The notes under the pieces: generated by a model
Seen by the model: only the letters and a program-made list of their open reading frames with translations
Databases searched by the model: none
Told to the model about the DNA's origin: nothing
From: UBA5429 sp942493315
Lineage (GTDB): Bacteria > Bacteroidota > Bacteroidia > Bacteroidales > WCHB1-69
Direction: 5' to 3'
NCBI GenBank assembly: GCA_942493315.1
Contig: OW818690.1
Location: forward strand, 2,294,001 to 2,358,000
DNA length: 64,000 nt
Shown: positions 8,563 through 17,418 of the stretch, one piece after another
Layout: every line of letters starts with the position of its first letter
Position numbering within the stretch: position 1 is the stretch's first letter
Program-made: the position numbers and the translations under genes

Positions 8563-10632
8563 TTATTTTTTTGGTTTTTTGGTTGATTTTTTATTGCTTT
8601 TCTCTGCATTTTTATAGTTTATAATTGCTTTTTCAGTAGCTTTCAATAATGGATCAACAGAAATATTAGACCCCACAGCGCGTTGCATCCATAAATCTGG
8701 AGTCAAACGACCTATTGCATAAATTCTTTCAATCTCATTTGCTGTATTTTTACCTTTTAAATATTCTCCTAACTGGAACTCAATAATTTGACCAATAGGA
8801 TAAGCAGAAAGATAAAGTGGAGCATCAATCATGTGAGAATAGATGGCTAAAATAGTTTGATCAGGAATTCCAAAAACAGGAGCATAATACTGATTCCATA
8901 CCTCTTTGGCAATGGTCATCACTGCATTTTGAAGCTGATCAGCAGTACAATTTGGATTTTCATACATCCATTTCCAAACTTTAATGTCGACTAAAGAAAC
9001 GCCCATAATTTCGTAACAGCTCCAGAATTGATCCAAAATAGCAAGATCTTCAGCCATAGAATTACTGTCTTTAATTCCAAGAAGTTCTAAATCTTTACCT
9101 TGGAAAGTAAAAGCACAAGCTTCCGTGAAAGCCGTATTTGGAACCCCATTTAAAAAATAGTTGGGAACATTGTGAAGAGAGATGGTTTGTTCAACATTAT
9201 GGCCAAACTCATGAACTCCGATATTGTATCCTTTATAATCCATTCCTGTAGGAGTAAAACGAGTTCTAAGTAAAGCTTTATCTGTTTTCATCAATGCCCC
9301 TAGTGCATGACCCGCACCTACAGATGGATCCACATGAACCATAGAACAAATCTCTTTAGCTCTAGCAGGAGAAAAACCAAGATGGATTAAGATATTGGGA
9401 AGGTCGTTAGAAAAAGCTTCAATATTGGGATACTTGGCTTTAGTTAAACTGTCTAATAAATGTGGATCAAAAGTACTTCTGTTTTTAAAACCATCATACC
9501 AAATATCAAAAGGTTGTAATTTTCTTCCTAAACGTTTAGAAATAATTTTTGAAATTTCCATAACATTCATGGAGGAGAGTATAGAAGTGAACATTTTTTC
9601 ACAATCTTGCACAGATATTTCATATTCCCCTTCAAACTTACGATCGATATAGTTTTTATAGCCCGGATAAAAAGGATCAGCAGTTTTCATTGCATTAAAA
9701 TTATTCAATAAAACCTGATATCTCATATTTTTTTCAGGAGTTCCAACAACTTCAATATCTTTTAGATACACACCATTTGAAGGTGGATACCATCTGTAAT
9801 TATTATCATAGATTTCAGTAGGAACTTTTTGATTGATGATTTGTCTCATCACATTAAAAATCAGAATTTGTTTGGCATACCCATTCACTGGATCTGCATA
9901 GTTAGCTTTGATCTCGTCTCTTAAGCCCCAATGAGAGATCAACTTCAGATCTGAAGGCCAATGTTGAATAAACTGATCTCCAATAATTTTACCCATCGGA
10001 ATATTGTAATTCGAAATATAGTTATCGGCATTGGTAAGAGCAACATTGATTTGTTGACTGGTAGCAGCATCAACACGAGATGTAAAAACATCACCGAGTC
10101 GAACATAACCCCACTCTTCAGGAGTCCATTTGCTTCCACTGTTTACTTTTTCTTCCAATGTAAAATTGGGAAAATTCAGGATCACAATAAAAGCGATTTT
10201 ATTTTTAAACATATCATCGCTAAAGTTAGCCATTGGATTATATGCGCTAAAAATATCATCAATTTCAAGGGATTCATAACCGGTAACATGAACTGGTCTA
10301 AGCAATTGAGAAGTCATAAGGTTATTAAGTCCGAAAATGGTTTCGAAATGGGATTCAATTCTTTTAAACAGTTTTTGTTTTTCAGTTTTATCTTTACAGG
10401 AATATGTTTCGCAGAAGTTAACAAAATCTTCTGCTGATCCGTCCGTATTTTGCCAAAGCTGAGCGACTTGTTTCACGCCTCTTTCGAGCAATTTATCAGA
10501 CAAATCTGATTTTTTAAACACTTTAGTAATCGCATTAGAAACGGTTTGATCACTCAGTGAAGAGGTTTTAGAATTAGCGAAAGCACTATTTAACGTAACA
10601 AGGATCATGATGAAGGGTAAAAATTTTCTCAT
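8563..10632 (-). CDS. Exported zinc metallopeptidase-like protein (HEFGH)
   Basis: 689 aa with an N-terminal signal peptide (MRKFLPFIMILVTLNSAFA). The zincin motif HEFGHN lies near residue 473, followed about 30 residues later by FTEACAFTFQG, which could supply the third zinc ligand, an arrangement like gluzincins (M2/M3-type). A lysine-rich tail (NKKSTKKPKK) ends the protein. Substrate and exact family are not recognised. It heads the five-gene run through terC and has a TATATTTG box at 10695-10702. Confidence 0.75.
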   Translation of the reverse strand: MRKFLPFIMILVTLNSAFANSKTSSLSDQTVSNAITKVFKKSDLSDKLLERGVKQVAQLWQNTDGSAEDFVNFCETYSCKDKTEKQKLFKRIESHFETIFGLNNLMTSQLLRPVHVTGYESLEIDDIFSAYNPMANFSDDMFKNKIAFIVILNFPNFTLEEKVNSGSKWTPEEWGYVRLGDVFTSRVDAATSQQINVALTNADNYISNYNIPMGKIIGDQFIQHWPSDLKLISHWGLRDEIKANYADPVNGYAKQILIFNVMRQIINQKVPTEIYDNNYRWYPPSNGVYLKDIEVVGTPEKNMRYQVLLNNFNAMKTADPFYPGYKNYIDRKFEGEYEISVQDCEKMFTSILSSMNVMEISKIISKRLGRKLQPFDIWYDGFKNRSTFDPHLLDSLTKAKYPNIEAFSNDLPNILIHLGFSPARAKEICSMVHVDPSVGAGHALGALMKTDKALLRTRFTPTGMDYKGYNIGVHEFGHNVEQTISLHNVPNYFLNGVPNTAFTEACAFTFQGKDLELLGIKDSNSMAEDLAILDQFWSCYEIMGVSLVDIKVWKWMYENPNCTADQLQNAVMTIAKEVWNQYYAPVFGIPDQTILAIYSHMIDAPLYLSAYPIGQIIEFQLGEYLKGKNTANEIERIYAIGRLTPDLWMQRAVGSNISVDPLLKATEKAIINYKNAEKSNKKSTKKPKK

Positions 10633-10694
10633 ATTATTGTATTTTGTTCATTTTAAATTCATTACAAATGATTATAGTTTAGATATAAAACTTG

Positions 10695-10702
10695 CAAATA
10701 TA
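10695..10702 (-). promoter_or_regulatory. -7 box upstream of the metallopeptidase
   Basis: Minus strand TATATTTG, 62 bp before the ATG at 10632; probable promoter of the 10632-4240 gene run. Confidence 0.5.
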
Positions 10703-10782
10703 CTGAAAAAAATAGAATAATACAATTTTGAAAAGGGAGGGATGTTTTTCTTTCGAGTACAAATCTTCCCCTCAATTTCTTA

Positions 10783-10882
10783 TTCCGAGAAAGTGTTGAA
10801 ACAGGTAGATTTAATTTTACAAATTTTGCAAATAGCTCGATTGTAAAACTTTAGAATTTCTTTTTTCCACACTTTCTCGGAA
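10783..10882. repeat. 100-bp MITE-like palindromic module, left
   Basis: Begins TTCCGAGAAAGTGTTGAAA and ends TTTCCACACTTTCTCGGAA, so both ends are inverted copies of one motif; the core is AT-rich and non-coding. Modules of the same design lie at 12227-12326 and 29113-29213. Confidence 0.8.
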
Positions 10883-11064
10883 CTATCTATTCAAAGCATC
10901 ACTCAGTAAAAAGTTTTGAGCACATTTTTTAATTTTTATAGTCAAATAGTAATCCAACTGACCATCTGATTGCCCATTTTCTAACCAATTAAAACGCCAA
11001 GTCAACCCTATATTTTATAAAGTTGCACATTATTAAATAAAATAGAAACTATCCTGCTAAGGTC

Positions 11065-12114
11065 TTAGTTGATAAACATCACACTTTCTTTATACCCTTG
11101 TTTTCCCCTTTTGTTCTGTAATCCGTCAATAGCCAGGTGATAGGCATACAAATCATAATGTCGGTATTTAATTTTTAACATAAACCATTTCATATAGTTT
11201 TGCAGGTATTTGGTTGCAACCCCTATAAAACGTTCCATCCATCCCTCAAATTTATTATAGATATCATTTACAGTTTGAACATCAAAACCTTTGTTTCTGC
11301 TTTTCACTTTCTTTTGCTCTTTTTGATCACAAACATAATAGCTTAGTTTTTTTTCTTGTAAAAACCATCTAACTATTGGTTGATCATTGATTACTATTTT
11401 TTTCGATTTTTTGATTTTTGAATACAATCTTTTTTTTAGTTCCTCTTTTTCCAAATCACCTAAATGGATCACTTTCATATCAAGCACCCCTTTTCTGGAA
11501 AATGCAACGGCCATCTGAACACGATCCGTTTTATCAACCGGTTTGATCAGTTTTGGAGCTTTCTTATACTTTTTTTTAGGATCTGCATCAGGATTAGGTG
11601 GTTTGAAGTTGTAGAAACCATCTGGTTTTTCTCCTTTACGAGAGATCTGATCCTGAACAAGAATCAATTCAATAACACCATCCATCCCATCAGGAAGATT
11701 CTCCTGAATGGATCCAAACACTTTCTTATTCCATTCAAAAGAGGTGTCAAGCGAAATTCCTAACATATCACTACAAAATCTTAAAGTTCCACCATCAGAC
11801 ATCCTTAAAGGAATATATTCAAATAGTTTATTTTTTTTCTTTACAAATTGCAAATAAGTTCCGGTATAAAGGGAATAGCTTTTATGACAGTGATTGCACA
11901 AAAACCGGGGTGTTTTATTTTTCATGGTACCGTTTTTCATCACTTTCTCAGATCCACAGTGGGGACATCTCATTCCATGAATGTTATGTAAGGTTTGAAT
12001 CAAAAAATCGAAAGAAGATTGAAAACGGTCAGAATGAATTTGATTTTGGAAAAATTGGTATTCAGAATCGGATAATCTTTGTTTATGTTCTGAAAAAAGG
12101 TTAGGAGATTTCAT
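11065..12114 (-). CDS. Zinc-ribbon transposase, IS1595/ISXO2-like
   Basis: 349 aa. A zinc ribbon is formed by Cys50/53 (MRCPHC) and Cys73/76 (LCNHC), followed by SYSLYTGTYL, as in IS1595-type transposases. The central region holds a basic KKKYKKAPKLIK stretch, and the C-terminal part (GFDVQTVNDIYNKFEGWMERFIGVATKYLQNYMKW) resembles the ISXO2-like end where the last catalytic residue and a conserved YLxxYxxW lie. The gene is full length. Family assignment rests on the zinc ribbon plus the C-terminal pattern and is not certain. Confidence 0.7.
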   Translation of the reverse strand: MKSPNLFSEHKQRLSDSEYQFFQNQIHSDRFQSSFDFLIQTLHNIHGMRCPHCGSEKVMKNGTMKNKTPRFLCNHCHKSYSLYTGTYLQFVKKKNKLFEYIPLRMSDGGTLRFCSDMLGISLDTSFEWNKKVFGSIQENLPDGMDGVIELILVQDQISRKGEKPDGFYNFKPPNPDADPKKKYKKAPKLIKPVDKTDRVQMAVAFSRKGVLDMKVIHLGDLEKEELKKRLYSKIKKSKKIVINDQPIVRWFLQEKKLSYYVCDQKEQKKVKSRNKGFDVQTVNDIYNKFEGWMERFIGVATKYLQNYMKWFMLKIKYRHYDLYAYHLAIDGLQNKRGKQGYKESVMFIN

Positions 12115-12226
12115 AGTTTTGTGAGTTAGATTAGTAATAAATTAGTTGAGGCAAAGATATGATAAAAATTGAAATAATCAATAAAAAAACGAAAAAATGG
12201 AGAAGAAATGATCAACAAATCAACAG

Positions 12227-12326
12227 TTCCGGTAAAGTGTTGGAAAACTATTTAACAACATAATAAAAATGAACAAATTGTGAAAAGTGAATTTTTAAAC
12301 CGACCATTTTCCACACTTTCTCGGAA
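12227..12326. repeat. 100-bp MITE-like palindromic module, right
   Basis: Begins TTCCGGTAAAGTGTTGGAAA and ends TTTCCACACTTTCTCGGAA, exactly 100 bp, mirroring the left module across the transposase gene. Confidence 0.8.
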
Positions 12327-12425
12327 TAAGAAATTGGGGTTAGTAGTCCTTCGGGGAAAGTCAAAATTAACTTTCAAAAAATGCAATTTTTTAATTATCC
12401 CCCAATTTTATATCTATTTTTTTTG

Positions 12426-12433
12426 TACTTTTG
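12426..12433 (+). promoter_or_regulatory. -7 box for tRNA-Pro
   Basis: TACTTTTG, matching TAnnTTTG, 13 bp before the mature tRNA 5' end. Confidence 0.6.
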
Positions 12434-12445
12434 CACCCTAATCCT

Positions 12446-12519
12446 CGGGGTGTGGCGCAGTTGGCTAGCGTACTAGCATGGGGTGCTAGTGGTCGGAAGT
12501 TCGAGTCTTCTCACCCCGA
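12446..12519 (+). tRNA. tRNA-Pro (anticodon GGG)
   Basis: 74 nt. Acceptor CGGGGTG (12446-12452) pairs with CACCCCG (12512-12518), with discriminator A. The anticodon stem CTAGC/GCTAG encloses loop ATGGGGT, giving anticodon GGG. The T arm contains GTTCGAGTC. CCA is not encoded. A strong hairpin follows within 10 bp. The gene lies about 110 bp from the end of the IS1595-like element. Confidence 0.95.
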
Positions 12520-12527
12520 CATAACAT

Positions 12528-12558
12528 AAATAAACCGCTCAATTTGAGCGGTTTATTT
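12528..12558 (+). terminator. Terminator of tRNA-Pro
   Basis: AAATAAACCGCTCAA and TTGAGCGGTTTATTT form a 15-bp perfect inverted repeat with almost no loop, immediately after the tRNA. Confidence 0.85.
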
Positions 12559-12648
12559 CGTTATATTATATTCTAATTGCTGATTATTTCAATCATAAAA
12601 ATATTTCAAAATTGAAGTTTGTTGGACACCAATTCAATTATAATAGTA

Positions 12649-14178
12649 TTAAAATTCTAATGTCCCAAATGTAATATAATCTTTATTACCTTTGGCAATT
12701 TGATAGAGATTTTTGGATTTCTGATAGATGAAATCGGGAAGGATCAGTGGATCAGTACCTTTACATTCATTAATTATTGTTGTTTCTATATTTCCATTCG
12801 CATCTATGGTTGCCCTTTTTGTAATGGGATCAATTATACTATATATTTTTTCTATTTCTAATGTCGGATTTTCCGTTTCATCACTTTGATCATCGTTTTT
12901 AGTTAGGTTTGTATTGTAAATCAATGATAGAGTGTTCTCATTTACACTTAAATAGGTTGATGTGTAAATATTATTTAAGTATGAGTTTGAGTTTTGTCTC
13001 CATGTAAAATTTCGACCTAAGGTTTGATTATATGCAACATCACCTGTTTCAGGATTAAAACTGATAAATCGATAACTCATAAACCAATAGTAATAAAATG
13101 CAATGGTTCTATTTCCCGAAGTATAATAAAATGGACCATCATTAGAATTGGACAATACAGTAACACATTGACCATTTTGAAGAATAAAAATCTCATTAAT
13201 TTTCCAAGTTCCTAAATAGGTATTTTCCTCAAATATTTGTTCAGCCGTTTGATCAGATAAAGTGAATTTATATCCAAAAGTTTTAGTTTTAGTTGAAAAA
13301 ATTGCAATATAATCTTTATTTTTAAGATGTTTTATTTTTAATTCAACAAAAGAACCGAAATCTATAAGTTTGTTAATATTCACAACATTAACTTCATCAT
13401 TTAAAATTGAAATGACATTGATTTTTTGAAGAAATGGAAAATGAACAGGATCATCTTTTCGGATTCTTTTTCCATTAGCATCTTTATTTTGACCTTTTTT
13501 AACGATTCCTTCTTCATTAAATATTATTAAACTTATTCTTCCTTCATTATTTATATAGCTTTTAAAAATGCTAATTTCATATTTTTCATCTGTTACATAA
13601 TCTTTGTTCCAGATTAAATTTAGTTTCTGATCTAAAACTAAAAATATTAATTTTTTATTATCTTCTTTTTCATTGTCACAATCCAAAACGATACCATATT
13701 TTGAACCATCTTCTGATTTTGCAAAAAATGTAAAAAAATAGCCACCATCTCTTTTATAAGAATTCAAAACAGTTGTGTTGATTAATTTAAAATCGGAAGG
13801 ATTGAAATAATCAATTTTCACCTGCCAAATATCCTCTTCATCTGTTTCTTTAGTATATAAAACTGCTATTTCATTGTTCGTAATAATGATATCGAAGAGA
13901 ATAATTTCATTTTCTATATAAGGCGTTGTATTAACCACTTCGTTTCCTTCTACTTTTGTAAAAGAGACATTTGCAAAATTTGTAGGAAAGAACATCATTC
14001 TTCTTTCAAAGTGTGCATAGTAATCAAAGCCATCGATATTTCCAATATATTTACCTGATGCAATAGAAAAATTATTATCAATTGGCGCTTCTAATTTGTA
14101 GGAAGTTCCCCAATCGATATTCTGAGCTTGTAATGAAAATATTGAAAGCACAATTAATAATAAATATAATTTTTTCAT
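12649..14178 (-). CDS. Secreted protein, paralogue A
   Basis: 509 aa with a signal peptide (MKKLYLLLIVLSIFSLQAQ). It is clearly paralogous to the next gene upstream: both begin QxxxWGTxxxxxxxxxxxxSxxxGKYxGxIxxxDxYxH after cleavage, both contain EGIVxKGxxxDANGxxIxxDDPxxFP in the middle, and both end with an IExTT or IETKH followed by a SK...IGKMAF/ITFGTLEF tail. The repeated beta-rich pattern would suit a propeller or similar periplasmic/outer-surface fold. No named family or catalytic motif is recognised. It has its own TATATTTG box. Confidence 0.75.
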   Translation of the reverse strand: MKKLYLLLIVLSIFSLQAQNIDWGTSYKLEAPIDNNFSIASGKYIGNIDGFDYYAHFERRMMFFPTNFANVSFTKVEGNEVVNTTPYIENEIILFDIIITNNEIAVLYTKETDEEDIWQVKIDYFNPSDFKLINTTVLNSYKRDGGYFFTFFAKSEDGSKYGIVLDCDNEKEDNKKLIFLVLDQKLNLIWNKDYVTDEKYEISIFKSYINNEGRISLIIFNEEGIVKKGQNKDANGKRIRKDDPVHFPFLQKINVISILNDEVNVVNINKLIDFGSFVELKIKHLKNKDYIAIFSTKTKTFGYKFTLSDQTAEQIFEENTYLGTWKINEIFILQNGQCVTVLSNSNDGPFYYTSGNRTIAFYYYWFMSYRFISFNPETGDVAYNQTLGRNFTWRQNSNSYLNNIYTSTYLSVNENTLSLIYNTNLTKNDDQSDETENPTLEIEKIYSIIDPITKRATIDANGNIETTIINECKGTDPLILPDFIYQKSKNLYQIAKGNKDYITFGTLEF

Positions 14179-14213
14179 AATGTAATTATTTATTCTTCCT
14201 AAATTTAATGATG

Positions 14214-14221
14214 CAAATATA
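14214..14221 (-). promoter_or_regulatory. -7 box of paralogue A
   Basis: Minus strand TATATTTG, 35 bp before the ATG at 14178. Confidence 0.5.
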
Positions 14222-14262
14222 CAAATCTTTTAAATAGTTATATAAAATATCCGTATTTAATT

Positions 14263-15792
14263 TTAAAATGCCATTTTCCCAATTCCAATTTTCTTAGATG
14301 TCCCTAAAATTAACTGAATTTCTCCAGGATTTCTTAATATACAAAATGTGGGTATTAATAAAAATTCATCATTGTTTTGGTTATAAACGTGCTTGGTTTC
14401 AATATTACCTTCAGAATCGATTATGGTTAGTCTAGATTGAATATTTTTAGTTGTTGAATAAGTTTTTGGTTTATTTTCATTGAAATTAGTAGTATTTGGA
14501 CTTTCACCTATCTGAGGATCCGTATTATGTAAAATATAAAGTTTGTCGTTATTCATTAAAAATTGAGATATATAAAATAAATTTTCAAAAATGACATAAT
14601 TATAAACTGCTAAAGAATAGGTAGATCCAACCATAGTCTCAAAGGCATTAGTTCCGTCATCTAGAAAACCGATCAATTTATAATTATTTCTCCATAATAA
14701 AATGGATGGGACTACCATATTTGCAGCAATAGAACTTTTTTCAGGTATTGCAAATCCAACATTTGATAAAACAATTAAATTAGTGCCATTTTTAAAGCGA
14801 ATCACTTTTTCCAAAATATTATTGGGACAAAGTTTTAAGTTTTCATAAATCATCGCAGAATTTTCTTGGTCAAAATTTAAAAGATAACAACAAATTTTTG
14901 TTTCATCTTTGAAAATGGCTATTGCTTTTTGATTTTCACAATCATTTACCGTAAGTATAAATTGATCATTTTCAAATTTATCAGCTTTAACAATCACCGT
15001 TTTTATCTCTTCTCCATCAAATAAGAAAAAAATATTTTTTTCCATTTCAGGAAAATATTTGGGATCATCTTCTTCAATTTTGTTACCATTTGCATCTCGA
15101 TTTTTCCCTTTATAAACGATACCCTCATCAATATAAAATGCTGCAGTTAATATCCCTTTATTTGAAATACATGAATTCTTGAACATTATTTCATAATTTT
15201 CATCTGAAGTATATTCTCTTTCACTCAATAAATTAAAATTTTGTTCATAAACAAGAAACTTTAATTTTTTATACTCCATTTTTCCATTAAAAAGATCAAT
15301 AATGATACCGTGTTTTGTTTGATCTTCCGACTGAGCATAGTGAACATAAGGAATATACTGTGCTACTTTTTCAAATTCATAAAGTTTTTCTGATTTGACT
15401 AGTTCTAAACTACTTATTTTGTAATAATTAACCATCAGCCTGGTTAGAGTTTCTTTGTTTTCTCTAAAATAATATAAAATGGCTATTTTGTCATCAACTA
15501 ATGAAATATTTAACATTTTCCCAATCATCTCAATTGGTTTACTAGTGCTTTGTAGTTGTAATTCTGAAACAATAGAAATGGAAATCGTATATTTTCTATA
15601 ATAATCATCCATTTCATCATCATAATGAACATAAATATCCTGATCATTGATAGACCCTAAATATTTACCGTACATTTTAGAATAATCTCTGCGTAAATCA
15701 ACATCAATATCTGATGTGGTTCCCCATTGAACAGATTGAGAATAGATTGGAACTGCAAAAAAAAGGATTAAAATTAAAACTAAATTTTTCAT
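14263..15792 (-). CDS. Secreted protein, paralogue B
   Basis: 509 aa, the same length as its downstream paralogue, with signal peptide MKNLVLILILFFAVPIYSQ. Shared landmarks are the SVQWGT N-terminus, LFNGKMEYKKLKFLVYEQNFNLLSE (compare DNEKEDNKKLIFLVLDQKLNLIWN), and the DANGNKIEEDDPKYFP segment. The pair is a tandem duplication that has diverged well beyond gene conversion. Each has its own promoter box, so they can be expressed separately. Function unknown; location is inferred to be periplasm or cell surface. Confidence 0.75.
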   Translation of the reverse strand: MKNLVLILILFFAVPIYSQSVQWGTTSDIDVDLRRDYSKMYGKYLGSINDQDIYVHYDDEMDDYYRKYTISISIVSELQLQSTSKPIEMIGKMLNISLVDDKIAILYYFRENKETLTRLMVNYYKISSLELVKSEKLYEFEKVAQYIPYVHYAQSEDQTKHGIIIDLFNGKMEYKKLKFLVYEQNFNLLSEREYTSDENYEIMFKNSCISNKGILTAAFYIDEGIVYKGKNRDANGNKIEEDDPKYFPEMEKNIFFLFDGEEIKTVIVKADKFENDQFILTVNDCENQKAIAIFKDETKICCYLLNFDQENSAMIYENLKLCPNNILEKVIRFKNGTNLIVLSNVGFAIPEKSSIAANMVVPSILLWRNNYKLIGFLDDGTNAFETMVGSTYSLAVYNYVIFENLFYISQFLMNNDKLYILHNTDPQIGESPNTTNFNENKPKTYSTTKNIQSRLTIIDSEGNIETKHVYNQNNDEFLLIPTFCILRNPGEIQLILGTSKKIGIGKMAF

Positions 15793-15848
15793 ATTTCTAA
15801 GGATTAAATTTATTTTTTTAATTTATTGAATTTCATAATTTAGATTCG

Positions 15849-15856
15849 CAAATGTA
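15849..15856 (-). promoter_or_regulatory. -7 box of paralogue B
   Basis: Minus strand TACATTTG, 56 bp before the ATG at 15792. Confidence 0.45.
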
Positions 15857-15950
15857 CACTTTTTCTTTAAATTATAAAAAAAAACTATTAAAGAGTTGTA
15901 TTCCTTAATAGTTATATTGTTTTTAAAAAAATTGTTTATTTTTCGGATAT

Positions 15951-16490
15951 TTAAAACTCTTCCCTCAAAATGCTATATACAGCCAAATCCGTGAATTGAT
16001 GGTCAACCAATAGCTCCCCGGATCGCTCTATCCCCTCAAACTGAAACCCTAACTTCTCTGGAATTGCTCTACTTGGGTAATTCTCAACAGCACACCGGAT
16101 TTGAACTCTATTCAAATTTAATTCGTTAAATGCAAATTTGAGCAATTCCAATACGGAACGAATTATGATCCCTTTTTTTTGAAATTTTTGAGATAGCCAG
16201 TATCCAATTTCAGTTTTATGATTCACCATATCTGATCCTCTAAATCCGATTATTCCGGCAAATTGATGCTCATAATAAATGGAAAATATGGGTTCTCGAA
16301 ACTCCTCTGGTATCGATAAAATGGAATTTACAAAATAGAGTGAATCGGAATAACTGTAGGTTTTATCTACAAAAGGAAGCCATTTCCTTAAATATTCCCT
16401 CTCGTTGTCTATCGTTTCAAAAATGTATGGAGCATCTGAAGTATCAATTGGCTTTAATTCAATATGATCATCAATAAAAAATGAATCCAT
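15951..16490 (-). CDS. GNAT acetyltransferase, RimJ/RimL-like
   Basis: 179 aa. The order of motifs fits ribosomal-protein-serine-type GNATs: N-terminal IELKPIDTSDAPYIFETIDNEREYLRKWLPF, then GIIGFRG, HKTEIGYWLSQKFQKKGIIIRSV (acetyl-CoA loop), and LNRVQIRCAVENYPSRAIPEKLGFQFEGIER. Members acetylate protein N-termini or small molecules; the substrate here is unknown. It begins 18 bp after atpG and may be read through from the ATP synthase transcript, though it is an unusual partner for it. Confidence 0.88.
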   Translation of the reverse strand: MDSFFIDDHIELKPIDTSDAPYIFETIDNEREYLRKWLPFVDKTYSYSDSLYFVNSILSIPEEFREPIFSIYYEHQFAGIIGFRGSDMVNHKTEIGYWLSQKFQKKGIIIRSVLELLKFAFNELNLNRVQIRCAVENYPSRAIPEKLGFQFEGIERSGELLVDHQFTDLAVYSILREEF

Positions 16491-16508
16491 AATTAAATGA
16501 TTTACTGT

Positions 16509-17390
16509 TTACCCTTTCAATGCTTCTGCACCACCAACAATCTCGTTGAGTTCGTTGGTGATCGCTGCCTGACGTGCATTGTTGTACTTAAGCTTCAAAT
16601 CACGAAGGATTTCTGTTGCATTATCCGTAGCTTTGGACATAGAAGTCATTCTGGCTCCATGTTCAGATGCGATCGAGTCAAGTAATGTTTTATAAAGTTG
16701 AATTTTTAAAATCTTAGGTATCAAAACCCGAGTCAACTCTTTTTGGGATGGTTCGAAAATATAGTCAATGTTATTGTATGAATTCATCTTTTCCTCACCA
16801 AGGTTTTCAATAGGGAGATACTTCTCAATTTCAACTCTTTGGGTAGCAGGATTAATGAATTTATTATAGATCACTTCAACGATATCATATTTTTGTTCAG
16901 AAAAATCTTGCATTATTTGTTCAGCTATTACAGCCATTTCATCAAAGGTAGGTTTTTCTACTATGGTTTCGTAGGAAGCAATAACATTGAACTTTTTAGA
17001 TAGTTGTTCTTTCCCTTTTTTCCCAATGCAAATTAAATCTAAGTTATTGGTCTCATTTTGAGATTTATAACTATGATCAACACATTTTTGAACCTCTTTG
17101 ATTACTGTTGCATTAAAACTCCCACACAAGCCTCTGTTGGAAGTAATCACGATAAGTAATACTTTTTTGAGTTCTCTTTTTTCAAATAAAGGGGCATTTT
17201 CAGAACTTTCTATGGATCCCGAAAGATTGGTTAAGATTTCATTGAGTTTATTAGAATAGGGTCTTAGGCCAATAATTGCGGTTTGTGCCCTTCTCAATTT
17301 AGCTGCAGATACCAATTTCATAGCCCCGGTGATCTTTTGAGTGGATTGAACCGAGCTAATTCTGATTCTAATTTCTTTTAAGCTAGCCAT
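16509..17390 (-). CDS. atpG: F1 ATP synthase gamma subunit
   Basis: 293 aa. The N-terminal helix MASLKEIRIRISSVQSTQKITGAMKLVSAAKLRRAQ and the C-terminal helix with MTSMSKATDNATEILRDLKLKYNNARQAAITNELNEIVGGAEAL are the two halves of the gamma coiled-coil rotor. SNRGLCGSFN is also conserved. It lies 28 bp downstream of atpA. Confidence 0.97.
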   Translation of the reverse strand: MASLKEIRIRISSVQSTQKITGAMKLVSAAKLRRAQTAIIGLRPYSNKLNEILTNLSGSIESSENAPLFEKRELKKVLLIVITSNRGLCGSFNATVIKEVQKCVDHSYKSQNETNNLDLICIGKKGKEQLSKKFNVIASYETIVEKPTFDEMAVIAEQIMQDFSEQKYDIVEVIYNKFINPATQRVEIEKYLPIENLGEEKMNSYNNIDYIFEPSQKELTRVLIPKILKIQLYKTLLDSIASEHGARMTSMSKATDNATEILRDLKLKYNNARQAAITNELNEIVGGAEALKG

Positions 17391-17418
17391 ATAGATGGAA
17401 TAAGTTTCAAATGATCAA

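Larger units (their letters stand above)
10772..12338. mobile_element. IS1595-like insertion sequence with duplicated 100-bp end modules
   Basis: Outer ends are inverted copies of CAATTTCTTATTCCGAGAAA (left 10772 on, right reading inward from about 12338). Each end carries a second inverted TTCCG(A/G)(G/T)AAAGTGT motif, so each forms its own 100-bp palindromic module (10783-10882 and 12227-12326). The single transposase gene lies between them on the minus strand. No direct target duplication was found next to these ends. Element limits are uncertain by about 10 bp. Confidence 0.75.
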
